In this document: piece after piece, positions 47,501 through 59,500 of the stretch
How the letters are laid out: each line of letters starts with the position of its first letter
How positions within the stretch are numbered: position 1 is the stretch's first letter
NCBI RefSeq assembly: GCF_932526225.1
Contig: NC_064042.1
Location: forward strand, 13,839,040-13,903,039
Length of the DNA stretch: 64,000 bases
From: Nematostella vectensis
Lineage: Eukaryota; Cnidaria; Anthozoa; Actiniaria; Edwardsiidae
Reading direction: 5' to 3'
Position numbers and translations under genes: made by a program
The notes under the pieces: generated by a model
The model's input: the letters and a program-made list of their open reading frames with translations, nothing else
What the model was told of the DNA's origin: nothing
Databases searched by the model: none

Positions 47501-50500
47501 TGCGACTGCGGCTCTGCTGAGCCCTCCTCCAGGCTCCACGACATAAAGGGCCGGATTTAGTGTCAGCCAGATTCCCAACAGGTTGAGGTGTTTCGAGAGG
47601 AGTGGGATGGGGTGGCGTTCGACGCGGCGATCGAGCAGGCCCACCCAAGCGATATGTGTTTGTGCTCGACCAACAAGATGGGGGCTCTTGTTCAGCAGTG
47701 ATTGGTAGTGCACCACAGGAAAAACTACCCCCGATTGCCAGCAACCATCCGCTTTGACCCAGATCCTAGCGTCGCGCATCGTTATCGCAAGCAAGGGCGG
47801 CCAGTGCCCGTGCCAGGCAAAAGGGGTGAGAAGGTCGACGCGTACAAAGGCACGGTAGTCGAGGTTCCTCTCGACGCGGTCCTTAACGGGCTTCCCCTCG
47901 AGTGGAAATACGCGGGCTGGGGGACAGTCCACCGGGTGCAGGGCAAGACTATCCATACTCCAAGACGTCTGTTTATCATAGACCACAGTTTAGAGGGCTG
48001 GATCACCAATGCTGTATACACCGGCATTTCCCGCGTGCGGCGCGCCGACCAGATAGTCCGCGTGATTCCCCCCCCCCCCCCCGATAACACCCCCGGTGCC
48101 TTGGTTCCCACAGGACTGCAGGCTACGCCCAGTGAAGAGCTCATTATAGCGCGAATCAAGCGATACGCTATAGACGACAGGCAAAAGGGTCGCTCAAAGT
48201 ACACGGGACCGCACCACGTTCTGACGGTAGACCACGTACTCGGCATGATTGCTGACGCGGAAAAGAAGTGCATGGTCTGTGGCACTCAGCTTCTGCTTCA
48301 GTGGTACACCAAGAGCCATCCCCAATGCTTCAGTATCGACCGGCTGGACGACAGTCAGGGTCACTACAAGTGGAATGTCAGACTCACGTGCCTTAGCTGC
48401 AATAGAAGGCACAAGCGCTGATCACGCTAGCGTGACGCTACGCAACTGCGAATGCGTGAAGCCGTGCTTAGAGTACGCCGTGTAATACAACACTGGCTGT
48501 CCGGGCTCCATAACCCTCTTTAGTATTGGGTATGCCTTGCTTGTCCCCCACGGCTCGCCGTCGGCCCTTGTCCTGGAGGTCTTCCTCGTTTACGGCGATG
48601 TACACCTCCGTTCCGACCTCTAAGGGGGGCTTTTTGGCTTTGAGAGGCACGCTTTATGGCGTCTTTAGGCGCAAAGACAGTCATGCGAGTCTTCGTTGCG
48701 TTTATGTCCGAGATGACGATTGGCAAAGCAGTAACCCACTCGCGGTTTGTCTCGCCGGATGCAAGCCCCTTCGAGTACTGCGCACGAAATAGGCGCTGTT
48801 CCAGCGAGCGATGGAAAGACTCGGCGAAAGCTTGGCTCCTGTGGTGCCCTGGCTCAGCCCGTCGGACCTCCACCCCGTGGTCTGTTAGGAGCTTTCTGGT
48901 AGCACCCTTGAACTCCGTGCCTTCATCAACCATGAGAACTTTAGGCCATGTGAGAGGTCCCTCTGCATAGATATCAGCGAGTTCGCTTGAGACGACGGCC
49001 GCGCTCTTAGTCCTCAGTGGGCGGGCGGCTTTATATCGCGAAGCAACGTCAACGACAGTGAGGGCATACTTGTACCCGCGGTCGGTTGGCAAGAATAGCA
49101 GGTCCGACTGGTGGATACGGTTTGGTATCTGCTCCGAGAAGTGGGCGTAGGTAGTCGGAGGAGGGGGTGTCTGTCTGTAGCCCCCGACGGGCTGCGAGCT
49201 TACCCACTTGCGCACTCGATCTATGGAGGCTGAGCCCTTGGGAAGTTTGGCATGCAGAGCGGTCACTCCCTGGAAGCCACCTCTGGCGTATTATATAGGA
49301 CGAAGGAACGCATCGAGTTCTTCGTCGGGCAAGCGCTTCGCCGCCATTACGTGTCGGCAATGTACGGCAATGTACAGGCTTCCGCACAATGTGCGGAGCT
49401 CGTTGTTGATGATGTAGTCGGACACTAGGTCAATGTGGAGATCGACCACACTGTCTATCGGCAGCGCCATGCCTACTAGCTTGGTCGTAAGCTTGAGAAA
49501 ACTCTCTGTCAGGGCGTCTGTAGTCCGGCTGGCTAGAGCGGTCTCGTATCGCTTCTCGTACTTCCTCACCTCCTCGGCGCTCATGCGTTTGACGTCGTCG
49601 TGAGTCAGGGCCTTGCCTACCATTTCTCTCGACTTCCCCGAGGCTACGAGAATCGCGAGTTTCTCCCTCGCGTCTGCTATCTCAGTTTGCTCACCTCCGG
49701 TTGCCGTTCCGGCAGGCTGCGTCGAGCAGCACAACGACTCGACGGCCGGGAGGCTGGCGGCGCCCCCCTCAAGAAGACTCTCAAAGTATTCGTCGCTCAT
49801 CATGCACCCCTGCCGTGGCTAAGGTGCAACACGTGTGTACGTTTCACGTGCCTTGAGGGCGGTGTAATCAATGCGTATACGTATACGTATACGTATACGT
49901 GGGCGGTGCTTTACTGCGCTTACCGTTCAACTAGGGCGCTGGTATAAGGGTGACGCAAGGAAAACTCTAACTTCGAGAACTTTTTCTCGTCTTGAGGGCC
50001 TTCATGTACTCTTTTATCTTCTCTTCTGAGAGCTCCGCGCCGTAGTCATGCAGGATAGCTTTCATGTCCGCCTTGCTCGGCGTATAGAAGACCACCAAGG
50101 CCGCGAAGTTCTCACGGAACGGCTTCGTGATGCTGGTGAGCTGCTGCGTGATCACCCCCACGCTAATACCCACGTGGCGCGCGATGAACGCCAAGTTGAC
50201 GAGCTGGTCAGAGCACCTCTCTACGTCTTTCGAGGCCGCACAGTCGTCGAGTATGATTAGCGTATTAGTGCCTTCGAAGACAGCGGAGACAATCCTCAGC
50301 AGCATGTCGATCTGACCCGCCTCAGGTGTGACGACAAACAGACGATTGTCGCCCTCGCCAAAGCCGCCTTATGTTTTGTTGTAGACAAAGGTAGGGCACA
50401 CGAGTACGATGTAGTCAAACTTGCCCCGGAAAAGGCCGCACAGCCGGTCCACTATGAACCGGGTCTTCCCGCATGACGGCGGGCCCACGATGAGAGCGTT

Positions 50501-53500
50501 AAATGAGATGTTTTTCGGGTACATACCGCGCTGCCGCAGCGCTAGCCGTTCCGGCGGCACTTCGTGTCTGTGCTCAGTATTGTATGGACTCTAGCTGTCC
50601 GTTCATAAAGTTCATTTGGGCGTCGGCCACCACAAACACGTGACAGTTTTCGGTACCCTGGCCGCTTGCCGTGCGTTTTATCTCCAGATGCACACCGCCG
50701 CGGGTATTGACTAACCGTAGACCGCCCCCATGGATAGCACTGCCGCCCGTCGTCCGAAGGCCGACCCACAGAGCAAACTTGTTATCGCCACAGAACGACT
50801 CGGGGCTGACTGCCGGGGCGGCAGGCGCTCCGCTGTGCCCCCCGGGGAGGGGCGGACGAACCGCCTTTTCGCCTCCCTCCAGAAATCCGTTGGGCGTAGT
50901 CCCTGGCTGAAGACCTTGTTTGGCATGCCGTCGATTGTAACACGGACGCTCTTGATGTCGGGGTACACGAACTTCTCAGAGTCGCGAGCCCCTGCCGTGT
51001 ATTGCTCCACAAAGAGGAACAACAGACCACTCATAGACATTTGCAGCAGGTTGACACTCTCGTTAATTATGCTGTCCGTCCCTTTGCTAATAACGAAGGT
51101 CTTGTGGAGGTTCACTTGCTCGTAGAAGAACGTTGTGCCGTTTTGGTAGGCGGCGGCTGCAGACCGGGCGAGGTTGTCGTCCCTCAGGCTTTCGTATTCA
51201 AGCTCTAGATTTTTTATGCAGTAGAATAATTCGCCAGCCTTGCTTCCGACTACTACCTGGTCAACCGTTGCGAACGTGATCTCGAAGAGCAGCGCCTCGG
51301 AGAGCGCCCTCGGGTACAGTACGCCGTGGTCCGTCAGCAGAGAATGGTCTAGCGGGATGGTGTACTTCGCCCCGTGGGCGGCGTTTAGAGCGTTCTCCTT
51401 GGCGTTACTAGTCGCTTTATCGCCAGCCTTGGAGCGAAGCTTGCGCATGTTTTCTGACTGTATATGCCCTGCTCCAGGCGGTCCTCTCTCGACCTTGGAC
51501 AGGTAAAGCTTCTCATACGTCTTAAAGACATCGTAGCGGTTGGTGTCCTGGAGCGTTTCTCCTGCAAACGTGATTTCAGGTGGCTCACGAGATTTCGGCC
51601 GACGTTGTTCACAACGGTATTATTCTCTTGGCCTGAGATGGAGAGATGGAAACCGACCCTCAAGGAGCCAGGCACGAGCGTGACGCCTTCCGATAGCTTT
51701 GGGACCGCCACATATAGCGTCTCGCCGGGGGAAGCCGTCGACGGGTTGAGAGTGACCCGGTGAACAGTTCTCTCGGGTTTCAACCCCAGAGGAGTTCTGG
51801 GTGTTCGTTGGGGGTCAAGTTTATCGCTGACTGACATTTCTAGTAGTACGAAGTCAAGTGACAATGGTGCAGACTGTTAGACATGTCTAATATAGCGTAG
51901 CATGATTTACGCATCATGGGTGATGTTGACGTTGACATTGACGATTTCTTGCCAGGTGCGTCCGCCGATCGAGTGGGACGACGAGACGACGCCCCTTATC
52001 CCGTTTGACCCCGACGATGGGGTGTCGATCCCAATGACGAGCACGTCATTGCGGGGGGCCCGGACGCAAACGACCGCTGAAACCTCATTCACCACAGAGG
52101 GTGCAGCGACAAGACTCGGTCTCCAGTCCCTCAGGGAGGAATACCCAGACCTTAACGAGAATCTGATACGGTTCCAGTCAGAAAGGAGGGGAAAGACGCT
52201 AATACAGCTTCGCAACCTCGGCAAAGGAGGTTGGACTAAGCCAAGACAGCTGTTCAATGAGAACGGGGGCGTTCGACAGGACGTTGCAAAGCTGAAAGGC
52301 TTCAAGCTGGCGATGGGGTTCGTGGCAGAGATAGACGCGGTCATCCAGTAGAACACAGAACGAGTCCAAGAGCTGCAAGGGGTGGTAGTCACAGACAGGG
52401 AGACCATCGATGACCCTAACACGTCGGAGAGTCGCCGCCAAGAAACCCGTGAGCGCAACGAGGACCGGCTATCTGAGATTGACGAGCTAGAACGCGAAAA
52501 CCGAGAGCTCGAGAACCGAAAGCCGCTCAGAGAGCGCATCAAAGCCATCTTCAAAAAGTACGGCTTTACCGTCACCGCTAACGGGATGGCCTTTGCGTCG
52601 ACAATCGCGGCCATTGTGAAACCGTTTGGCAGGTCGCCCTCCTCCGTTGCCAGAGGGGTCGGTAACGACCTTAAGGCTATCGGGAAAAAGCTAGGCGAGA
52701 TTCTCCCTGGGCTAGTAGGCAGCATCGCGAACTTGGTGTTTAAGGCTGCAGGGGAAGCGGTGAAATTCCTTGGCGAGAATGCGTGGCTACTCATTCCAGC
52801 TGTAGCCGCGTTCTTGGTTCGTCGAATGCAAAGCAATCATCGGAACAAGTAATACGCCGCGGCCACCGCGAGTGCCGACAACCCCGCTTTGAGGGCGGTG
52901 TGGTCACTCTTTTCGCCCGGTACGGGTGCGATTGCCGTCCCGGCGGCGGTCATGCTATGCGCAGCATGCATACGTGAAAAGTGGGCAGGCGCCATGCCCT
53001 GTGCGTGAGCTTTCGCAGGTGCTAAAGCCTTGCTTCGCCGCCGGAACAGCACGCGGTCGATCCTCGGATCAGTCACGTGTTGCACCCTAGGATGCCCACC
53101 GGCCATGTTATGAGCACCGACTCGGTGTTGATCGCGTTTGCGCCGAGCGTCATGGAGTCTGTGGCTTTCTGCAGTTTATTGTTGTAGCCCACGACGCTTT
53201 GCGTGTTTATCACCAGCTTGCTCGGCATCAGCCACACTCCTGGTGCGGCCGCAAGACTCAGTCTCACCTTGGCCTCCTGCACGGCTAACTGGTACCTTTG
53301 CACGCTTTGAGCGATGTCGTTTTCTATGATCGCGTCTTCAAGCAGCTTCGTGAACTCCGCCTGCGCCTCCATGGCCGGCCCCGCGATAGAGGAACGGACG
53401 TTTACCTGCGCGCCAAGCACTGCGTAGACGAACGCCTCGACCGAGCGATCGAGTCTTCCTAGCCCTGCTTTTGTCAGCCCCTCACCTTTGGCGCAAAACA

Positions 53501-56500
53501 GCTATATTGCACGCCCCCGTGGTCGTCGTTGCGTATGAAACCCACCTGCTTCCCACTATTGTACGTCCCACCTTCATCGCTAAACAGATTGAGGTGGCTC
53601 GGGTACTCGTCCGCCGCCGTGTCGTAGCCACGGATCACTTGCACGTTGCGATACCCCTCCTCCGGGTAGAACACAAACACATCGCCTAGCCCGTGGTCCC
53701 GCCCGCCTTTCCATCGGAAGTCCGGCTTACGCGGCAAACCGAACTCTATACATAGACGCTCGAAAGCGGCTTTCTTGTAGGGGTTACCTTTTTGCGTGAA
53801 CGGGCTGTCGCCAGGCAGGGGGGCGCCGAGCTCGTAGAGTATCCTCCGCGTGGTAAAGTAGACGTGAAACCTTAGAAATCCCCTGATGACAGAGGGCAGC
53901 GTGGCGAAAGCGGGGTCGACTAGGGACACCCCACATCCGGCGGTTGCGCACCAGACCTCAAAGTTGAGTTGCTGTGGCCAGTACCCATAGGAAGGCTCCG
54001 ATAGCCACCGGCGAGACTCCTTGGCGGACTTGTGCGTGACTACTGTCTCTTTGAATATGTCTCGGACCCTAGTCGTGAATGATTTATCCTCAGCCACGTG
54101 TATCTCTAGCTGCGTGAGTAGTGGGGTGATGTCTGAGGCCGTGCTCTCCACGGGGGTCGCGGGCACATAGAGCAGGCCTCTGCGAGGCCGCCCGAGGGTC
54201 AGAGACCTAGGGAAACCGGGTTTTGCGCGTTTGACTTGTTCGGCTATAGCGTGTTTGATATGCTCGGCTATAGAGGCTCCCGCCGCAGTTGCCGTCTTCT
54301 TTGTCTTTTCCACCTCCCTTCGGGAAATCGACTCCTCGTTCAGCATCCGCCAGCCTTCCCAATCCATGCTCAGTCCTATTAAACACGAAGGCGGGCTGTG
54401 TTCAACACAATCGTGGTCCTACATACTGTGCTCACCAGAGGCGAACAGACGCTCTTCTTCGAGCGGCCGATGAGGCGCCCACGCTTCGTGGCGCTCCGGC
54501 AGTGCTCGCTGTTTAACAGCTGGTATAACTTCCAGCGGGAGCATCAGATAACGACTATAGCCGCCCTCCCGCCCATCGCTACTCTGCCAGCCGGGCACCA
54601 CACGGCCGAGTCCATCGTGGAAACGATCAACCGCGCTGAAAGCAAGATTCTGACCGCGAAGCTGGATCCCCTCACCGGGTAAATCGCGCTCATGTCCAAT
54701 GGCGTTGCGTTCCTGAATGCCGAGCTTTGCGCACTATTTGGCCTAGAGGCTAAAGACGATCAGTTGGGGGAGCGGGGCCTCGCACTGCCCTTGGTGGGCC
54801 CCCACTTAAGGTGGCTTTGCCAAAAATAGAGGCCCTCTACATCTGCTGCGATATCGTAGATCTCCTTAGGCGAGCCTTCAAACGTTCTCGCTTGCTTAGA
54901 AACCCGCGGGGGGCCGCACGAGAAAGTCGTCTATGGACCCGACATCCCCGTTTGTGCCGCAGCATCTTCCTCTGAGTTTGTCTCGAGTATCCAAATATGG
55001 ATCAGGGATGACCGCGGTAGACGGGTGGACTTTAAGGGCAAGCCTGTTCGCCTTGTATTGGAGCTAACCTAGGTCCGACATAACAAGCATGGCAAACAGC
55101 GACGTTAGCAGTGGTGCCATATACCCCTCGCTTCCCAGTGTTTGCCCCCCGAAGGGTACACACATGACGCCTGCCGTCATGCCGGCAAGCATCGGCGGCG
55201 ACGTGCAAAGCTTCCGACTCCAGAAAATATGTGACACCCAGGCGGTTCTAGACAACGAGATAACGCATCATCGACAGGTGCGGAAGAAGTATAAGCGCTC
55301 CTTTGCCGTTACCCATGCTGTGTCTGTGGCATCCGGCATCGCTGCAGGGGCGCTTTCCAGCGCCGGAGTGGGGGTCTCTTTGAGTGGGATAGGGGTTCTG
55401 ATCGACGGTCCGCTGGCAGAGGTCGCTGGACTGGTCGGTGTCGTGGGCGCGGGCACAGGGGTAGTCTCTAGGGGTCTTACGAGCAAGGTGGCTAAACACG
55501 AAGACACGATGAATTTAGAGGAGAGTAAGAAAAACCCGATCAGCGAGCTGGTTTCTAAGGCTCTGCAAGACGGGCATATCTCAGACGAAGAGTTTCGGCT
55601 AATATTTCGGGAACAAGAGAGATACTACGCGCTCAAGGCCGCTATCCGAGCTCGACACGGCCTTGCATCGCGTGAGAAAAAAAGCAGGAAAGGGCCCTGC
55701 CTGGAGACACGCTAAAAGGTGAAAAAGAGGCTGCGAGAAAATATCATAACGCCCGATTTCGCTTTAACGACTCCTTTCGAAAGAGTTCTCGAAAAAGAAA
55801 ATGGTATTTCATAACTCCCGATCTCGTTTTAACTACTTATCCGAATAAGGAATAGACTAAAAAGAGGGTCGTTTATGTTTTCTAAACATTTTTCGAATAA
55901 GGAAATGGTATTTCATAACGCCTGATTTCGTTTTACCTACTTATCCGAATAAGGAATAGACTAAAGAGAGGGTCGTTTGTGTTTTCTAAACATTTCTCGA
56001 ATAAGGAAATGGTATTTCATAACTCCCGATCTCGTTTTAACTACTTATCCGAATAAGGAATAGACTAAAAAGAGGGTTTTTTATATTTTCTAAACATTTC
56101 TCGAATTTCTCGAATAAGAAAATGGAATTTCATAACGCCCGATCTCGTTTTAACTACTTATCCGAATAAGGAATAGACTAAAAAGAGGGTCGTTAGTGTT
56201 TTCTAAACATTTCTCGAAAAAGGAAATGGTATTTCATAACGCCTGATTTCTTTTCAAATATTTATTCCAATAAGGAATCTACTTTAAAAAGGATTGTTAG
56301 TATTTTCTCACAATTTGTTTAGAGGAGTATATTCGCGCTTTACTTGACTACGTACGTATATCGTGTGAATTTGACCTTGCTAACAAAACCACCATTTGAT
56401 AGATAGTGCTTATTGTCAATTAACACCTTGGCTACTAGATATGGCTCTGACAAAACAAATAGATTAGTGCAGTGATCCCTCGAGTCACTGCGGGCTTAGC

Positions 56501-59500
56501 GATTTCGTGCCACGCTTGGAACGATTTTGCGATCCCTTGGGTCATTGCGGGCTTAGCGATTTCGTGCCACGCTTGGAACGATTTTGCGATCCCTTGGGTC
56601 ATTGCGGGATTAGCGATTTCGTGCCAAGCTTGGAACGATTTTGCGATCCCTTGGGTCATTGCGGGCTTAGCGATTTCGTGCCACGCTTGGAACGATTTTG
56701 CGATCCCTTGAGTCACTGCGGGCTTAGCGATTTCGTGCCACGCTTGGAACGATTTTTGCGGTACCTTTAGCCTCTAGTGCCGTCCACATCTGTACTTTTT
56801 GTGTGCTAGGTGTGCTGATGAGCCCTGAGATTGGGCGAAACGGCGTTGCTAGGCATCACTGTGTTTGTAAATAAAGGCGTTTTGCGTTTATTGTGCTTGT
56901 ATCTTGTGCCTTGGTTCCCACATGCTACCGCGCGAAGGGCATGGGGGCCAGCCACCCTGTCATCGTCTTGGGCCCCCCCCTTGGCGCGCTCTTGCCCGAC
57001 CTTCCTACCCGAACCCCACCCGACGCAGGTTAGAAATTGCTGACTATTTATCTACCAGAGCCCCGCCCGACGTAGATTAATAATTGCTAATTATTTATCT
57101 ACGCGAAGTGGTCCTGACGTAGATTGATAATTAGCAATTATTAATCTACGCGAAACTCGTTTCGGTGTCTTGAAAGCCCCCAGTCCCCCCCTCCCAAGGA
57201 TTGAAAATACATTTACTAGAAAAGTTTGAGAATCAAATTTCTCGAATTTGAATCAAGTTTTTTTTGTCTCTTTAGCTTCAAAGTGAACCTGCAAGAATTG
57301 TGTGTATGACGAATCCCGTGGAATGGCACTCTGATTTACCATAGCTAACAACCAATCAGAAAGTACGCGCAAGTGTTGTAGAAAACCAAATAAAATCATG
57401 AGATGATGAAGGGGGGGTGTGAAGAGGTGCCACTACTCACTTTTTGTCTTTCTTTCATATGATTTGTATGATCATAAAAATTTGACCGTACGAAAGCAAG
57501 GGATCTCAGAGCTGCTTTTTCCATAATATAATTGCCAATAATAAACATGAAAAAAAATCTGGATTCTGATTGGCTGAAAGAAGTGTAGTTTTTTTGTTAA
57601 CAAAGTGCAAAAAATAAGCGGTGTCTGCTATTTAGGGGCTGCGTCTCTTTGAGGGCTGTGTCTATTCGAGGATGGCTGGACAACGAGCAAATATATTATT
57701 AATTCGATTGCAAAAAAATAATAATAAAAAATAAAAGGGTATTTCCATATTCATTAGTCCATTGTTATTAATACCTTCGAAGCCGTATATTTCCAGGCGA
57801 GTGCAGGCCCTTCGGTTCCAAGAGACTGGGTGGATGCGAATAAATCGTGCTTCGATGGATTTATTAAGAGCGTTTTTTACAACTGTGTTGGTATCGATGT
57901 TTCCAGAGAAAGCCTATAAACATACAAAGATAAGTGGAGAAAAAAAATAGCTTGCATTTATCCCTGACGCCTACTGAGAGTATAGTTTAACTAGAAAGAC
58001 AAGCTGTAGAAAAAATACGTGGTCTGCATAGGAGTAGGACAAGCTATAAACCAACACAATGTTGAAATGTTATGTCGTAGCCTCTGTAAAATTGAGTAGT
58101 AGCGCTGACGTTTTAAGCGTTAGCCTTTCGTCAGAGCAAAAGAAACTGAAGCTGAATGGGGGTTGTATTTATAGTACAGTGTCCGGGCAATATGTAGTCA
58201 GTCGAGGCAGAGTGCATGACCGCGGTTTAGTAACAGAAACCTTTATTTAAGCTGGCGAATAACAATCGATGTGCATACTCCTTTTCCAAGTTCCACTTCC
58301 ACTTGCCAGACCCTGTTTCTCATAGTACTTTTCTCTCATCGATGAGTGATGGGCACGGAGCCAGCACAATGCTAACAGCTCAATGCTAATTCCTCTCTTG
58401 CCCAGTGCTAATCTTCCCATCGATAAATGATCTTAATCTTCAAAATGCTAATCGATATACACTCGTCTAACTATTTCATTTTGCTTATGGCCCGAACCCA
58501 AGATTTTTCTATTTTTCTTTGGGGGGGGGGGGGGGGGAGGGGGCGAAATCTGGAAAAGTGGACCGCGATCAGGAGGGGGTGAGTTTTTTTTTCTAATAAG
58601 AATCTTACCAACCCCAAAAGAAAAAAGAAAAAAAGATTTTTATGCCTTATTCATGCCACGTTTATTTTCGGATTTAGCCATCTAATCTGCTTTACAAACT
58701 GACGGCATCATTTTTAGTTCTAACCCTTATAATCAAAAGCAGACATTGAAATGCTTGATAATAATCGATGTCTCTCGCTAAGCCACACACCTGACCGTAG
58801 GGTTCCCAGTCCTGATCCTCCAATCGATAACTGATCGAGAACTTCTGGACCCAGGAGTTCTTTTCGAGCTGCGCCTGGGTACTGACGAAGCCGAGTCGAT
58901 GAGGCGTCTTCAAGTCGACCTGTATATACGGGCTTGAGTCATTGGCATCAGCACACCACGCCCCATGCCCCCTGGCCGAGTGCAGACGTGCCATCTCTGG
59001 ACGAGTGTATGGGTCCGCGTAGCTCGACGCCGTGATAGCACTGTCGGGAATCTTGTAGATCGACATGCCCAACGGGAAACTTATCGCTATACCATAGGAA
59101 AAACACATTTATCATATTGTTTGTTTTGCCGCTAGTTTTAATATTAAATGAGTCACGGTAGTTACATATAATTATACCTTTATTTGAAACTGGGGAACTT
59201 ACCAAGACAACCGAAAACCTCGACCCGAAGACAGGGCTTGTCTATGTACTCATAGTTGTGAAGTCTCAAATACTGAGCTTGTATTTTGGCATCCATTTTC
59301 GTCTTTATTCTTGGTATTCTGGGATCCGCTCCTTGTATTTTCTATGAGGACAAAACCGTCGTTGACTTAGTTAGTATCCAGTTTGAACTTAGGGTACTAA
59401 CAACAAAGAGAAAAAAAAGAAAAATCCCAGAAGCGAAATACAATCTGAGTAGCAGAGCATTTAGCTGTTTTGTTTGCTCAGCTGGACATGGAACAACTAG

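Larger units (their letters stand above)
43843..57195. mobile_element. Polinton/Maverick-like virus-like element (13.35 kb), decaying
   Basis: Bounded by inverted repeats (left about 43843-44067, right about 57000-57195) and by the 6-bp direct duplication AAGGAT at 43837-43842 and 57196-57201. Gene content: PolB-like polymerase with SF1 helicase and HNH-like end (+), rve integrase, A32-like ATPase, major capsid candidate (-), and several unknowns on both strands. Genes overlap or abut and have no introns. The 6-bp duplication with rve integrase, polymerase, ATPase and capsid genes is the known Polinton signature. No adenain-type protease was recognised. Many in-frame stops and frameshifts show the copy is no longer functional. 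It lies in the intron between discoidin domains 4 and 5. Confidence 0.87.

Noticed and set aside
44593-48421. Stop-codon readthrough or an alternative code in the element
   Set aside because: TAG, TGA and TAA all occur inside genes and frameshifts are also present, so ordinary decay explains the stops better.
51907-52836. 309-codon - strand ORF, Ser-rich
   Set aside because: Antisense shadow of the coiled-coil gene; Ser runs are the complement of its Glu/Arg codons, and it has no domain.
56435-56770. Open frames of 80-93 codons on both strands
   Set aside because: They are created by the 57-bp repeat, whose length is a multiple of three; repeated periodic translation with no start context.
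43843-57195. Bacterial or phage contamination in the assembly
   Set aside because: The GC-rich intronless block has terminal inverted repeats and a 6-bp duplication of flanking host sequence, which shows integration into this locus.
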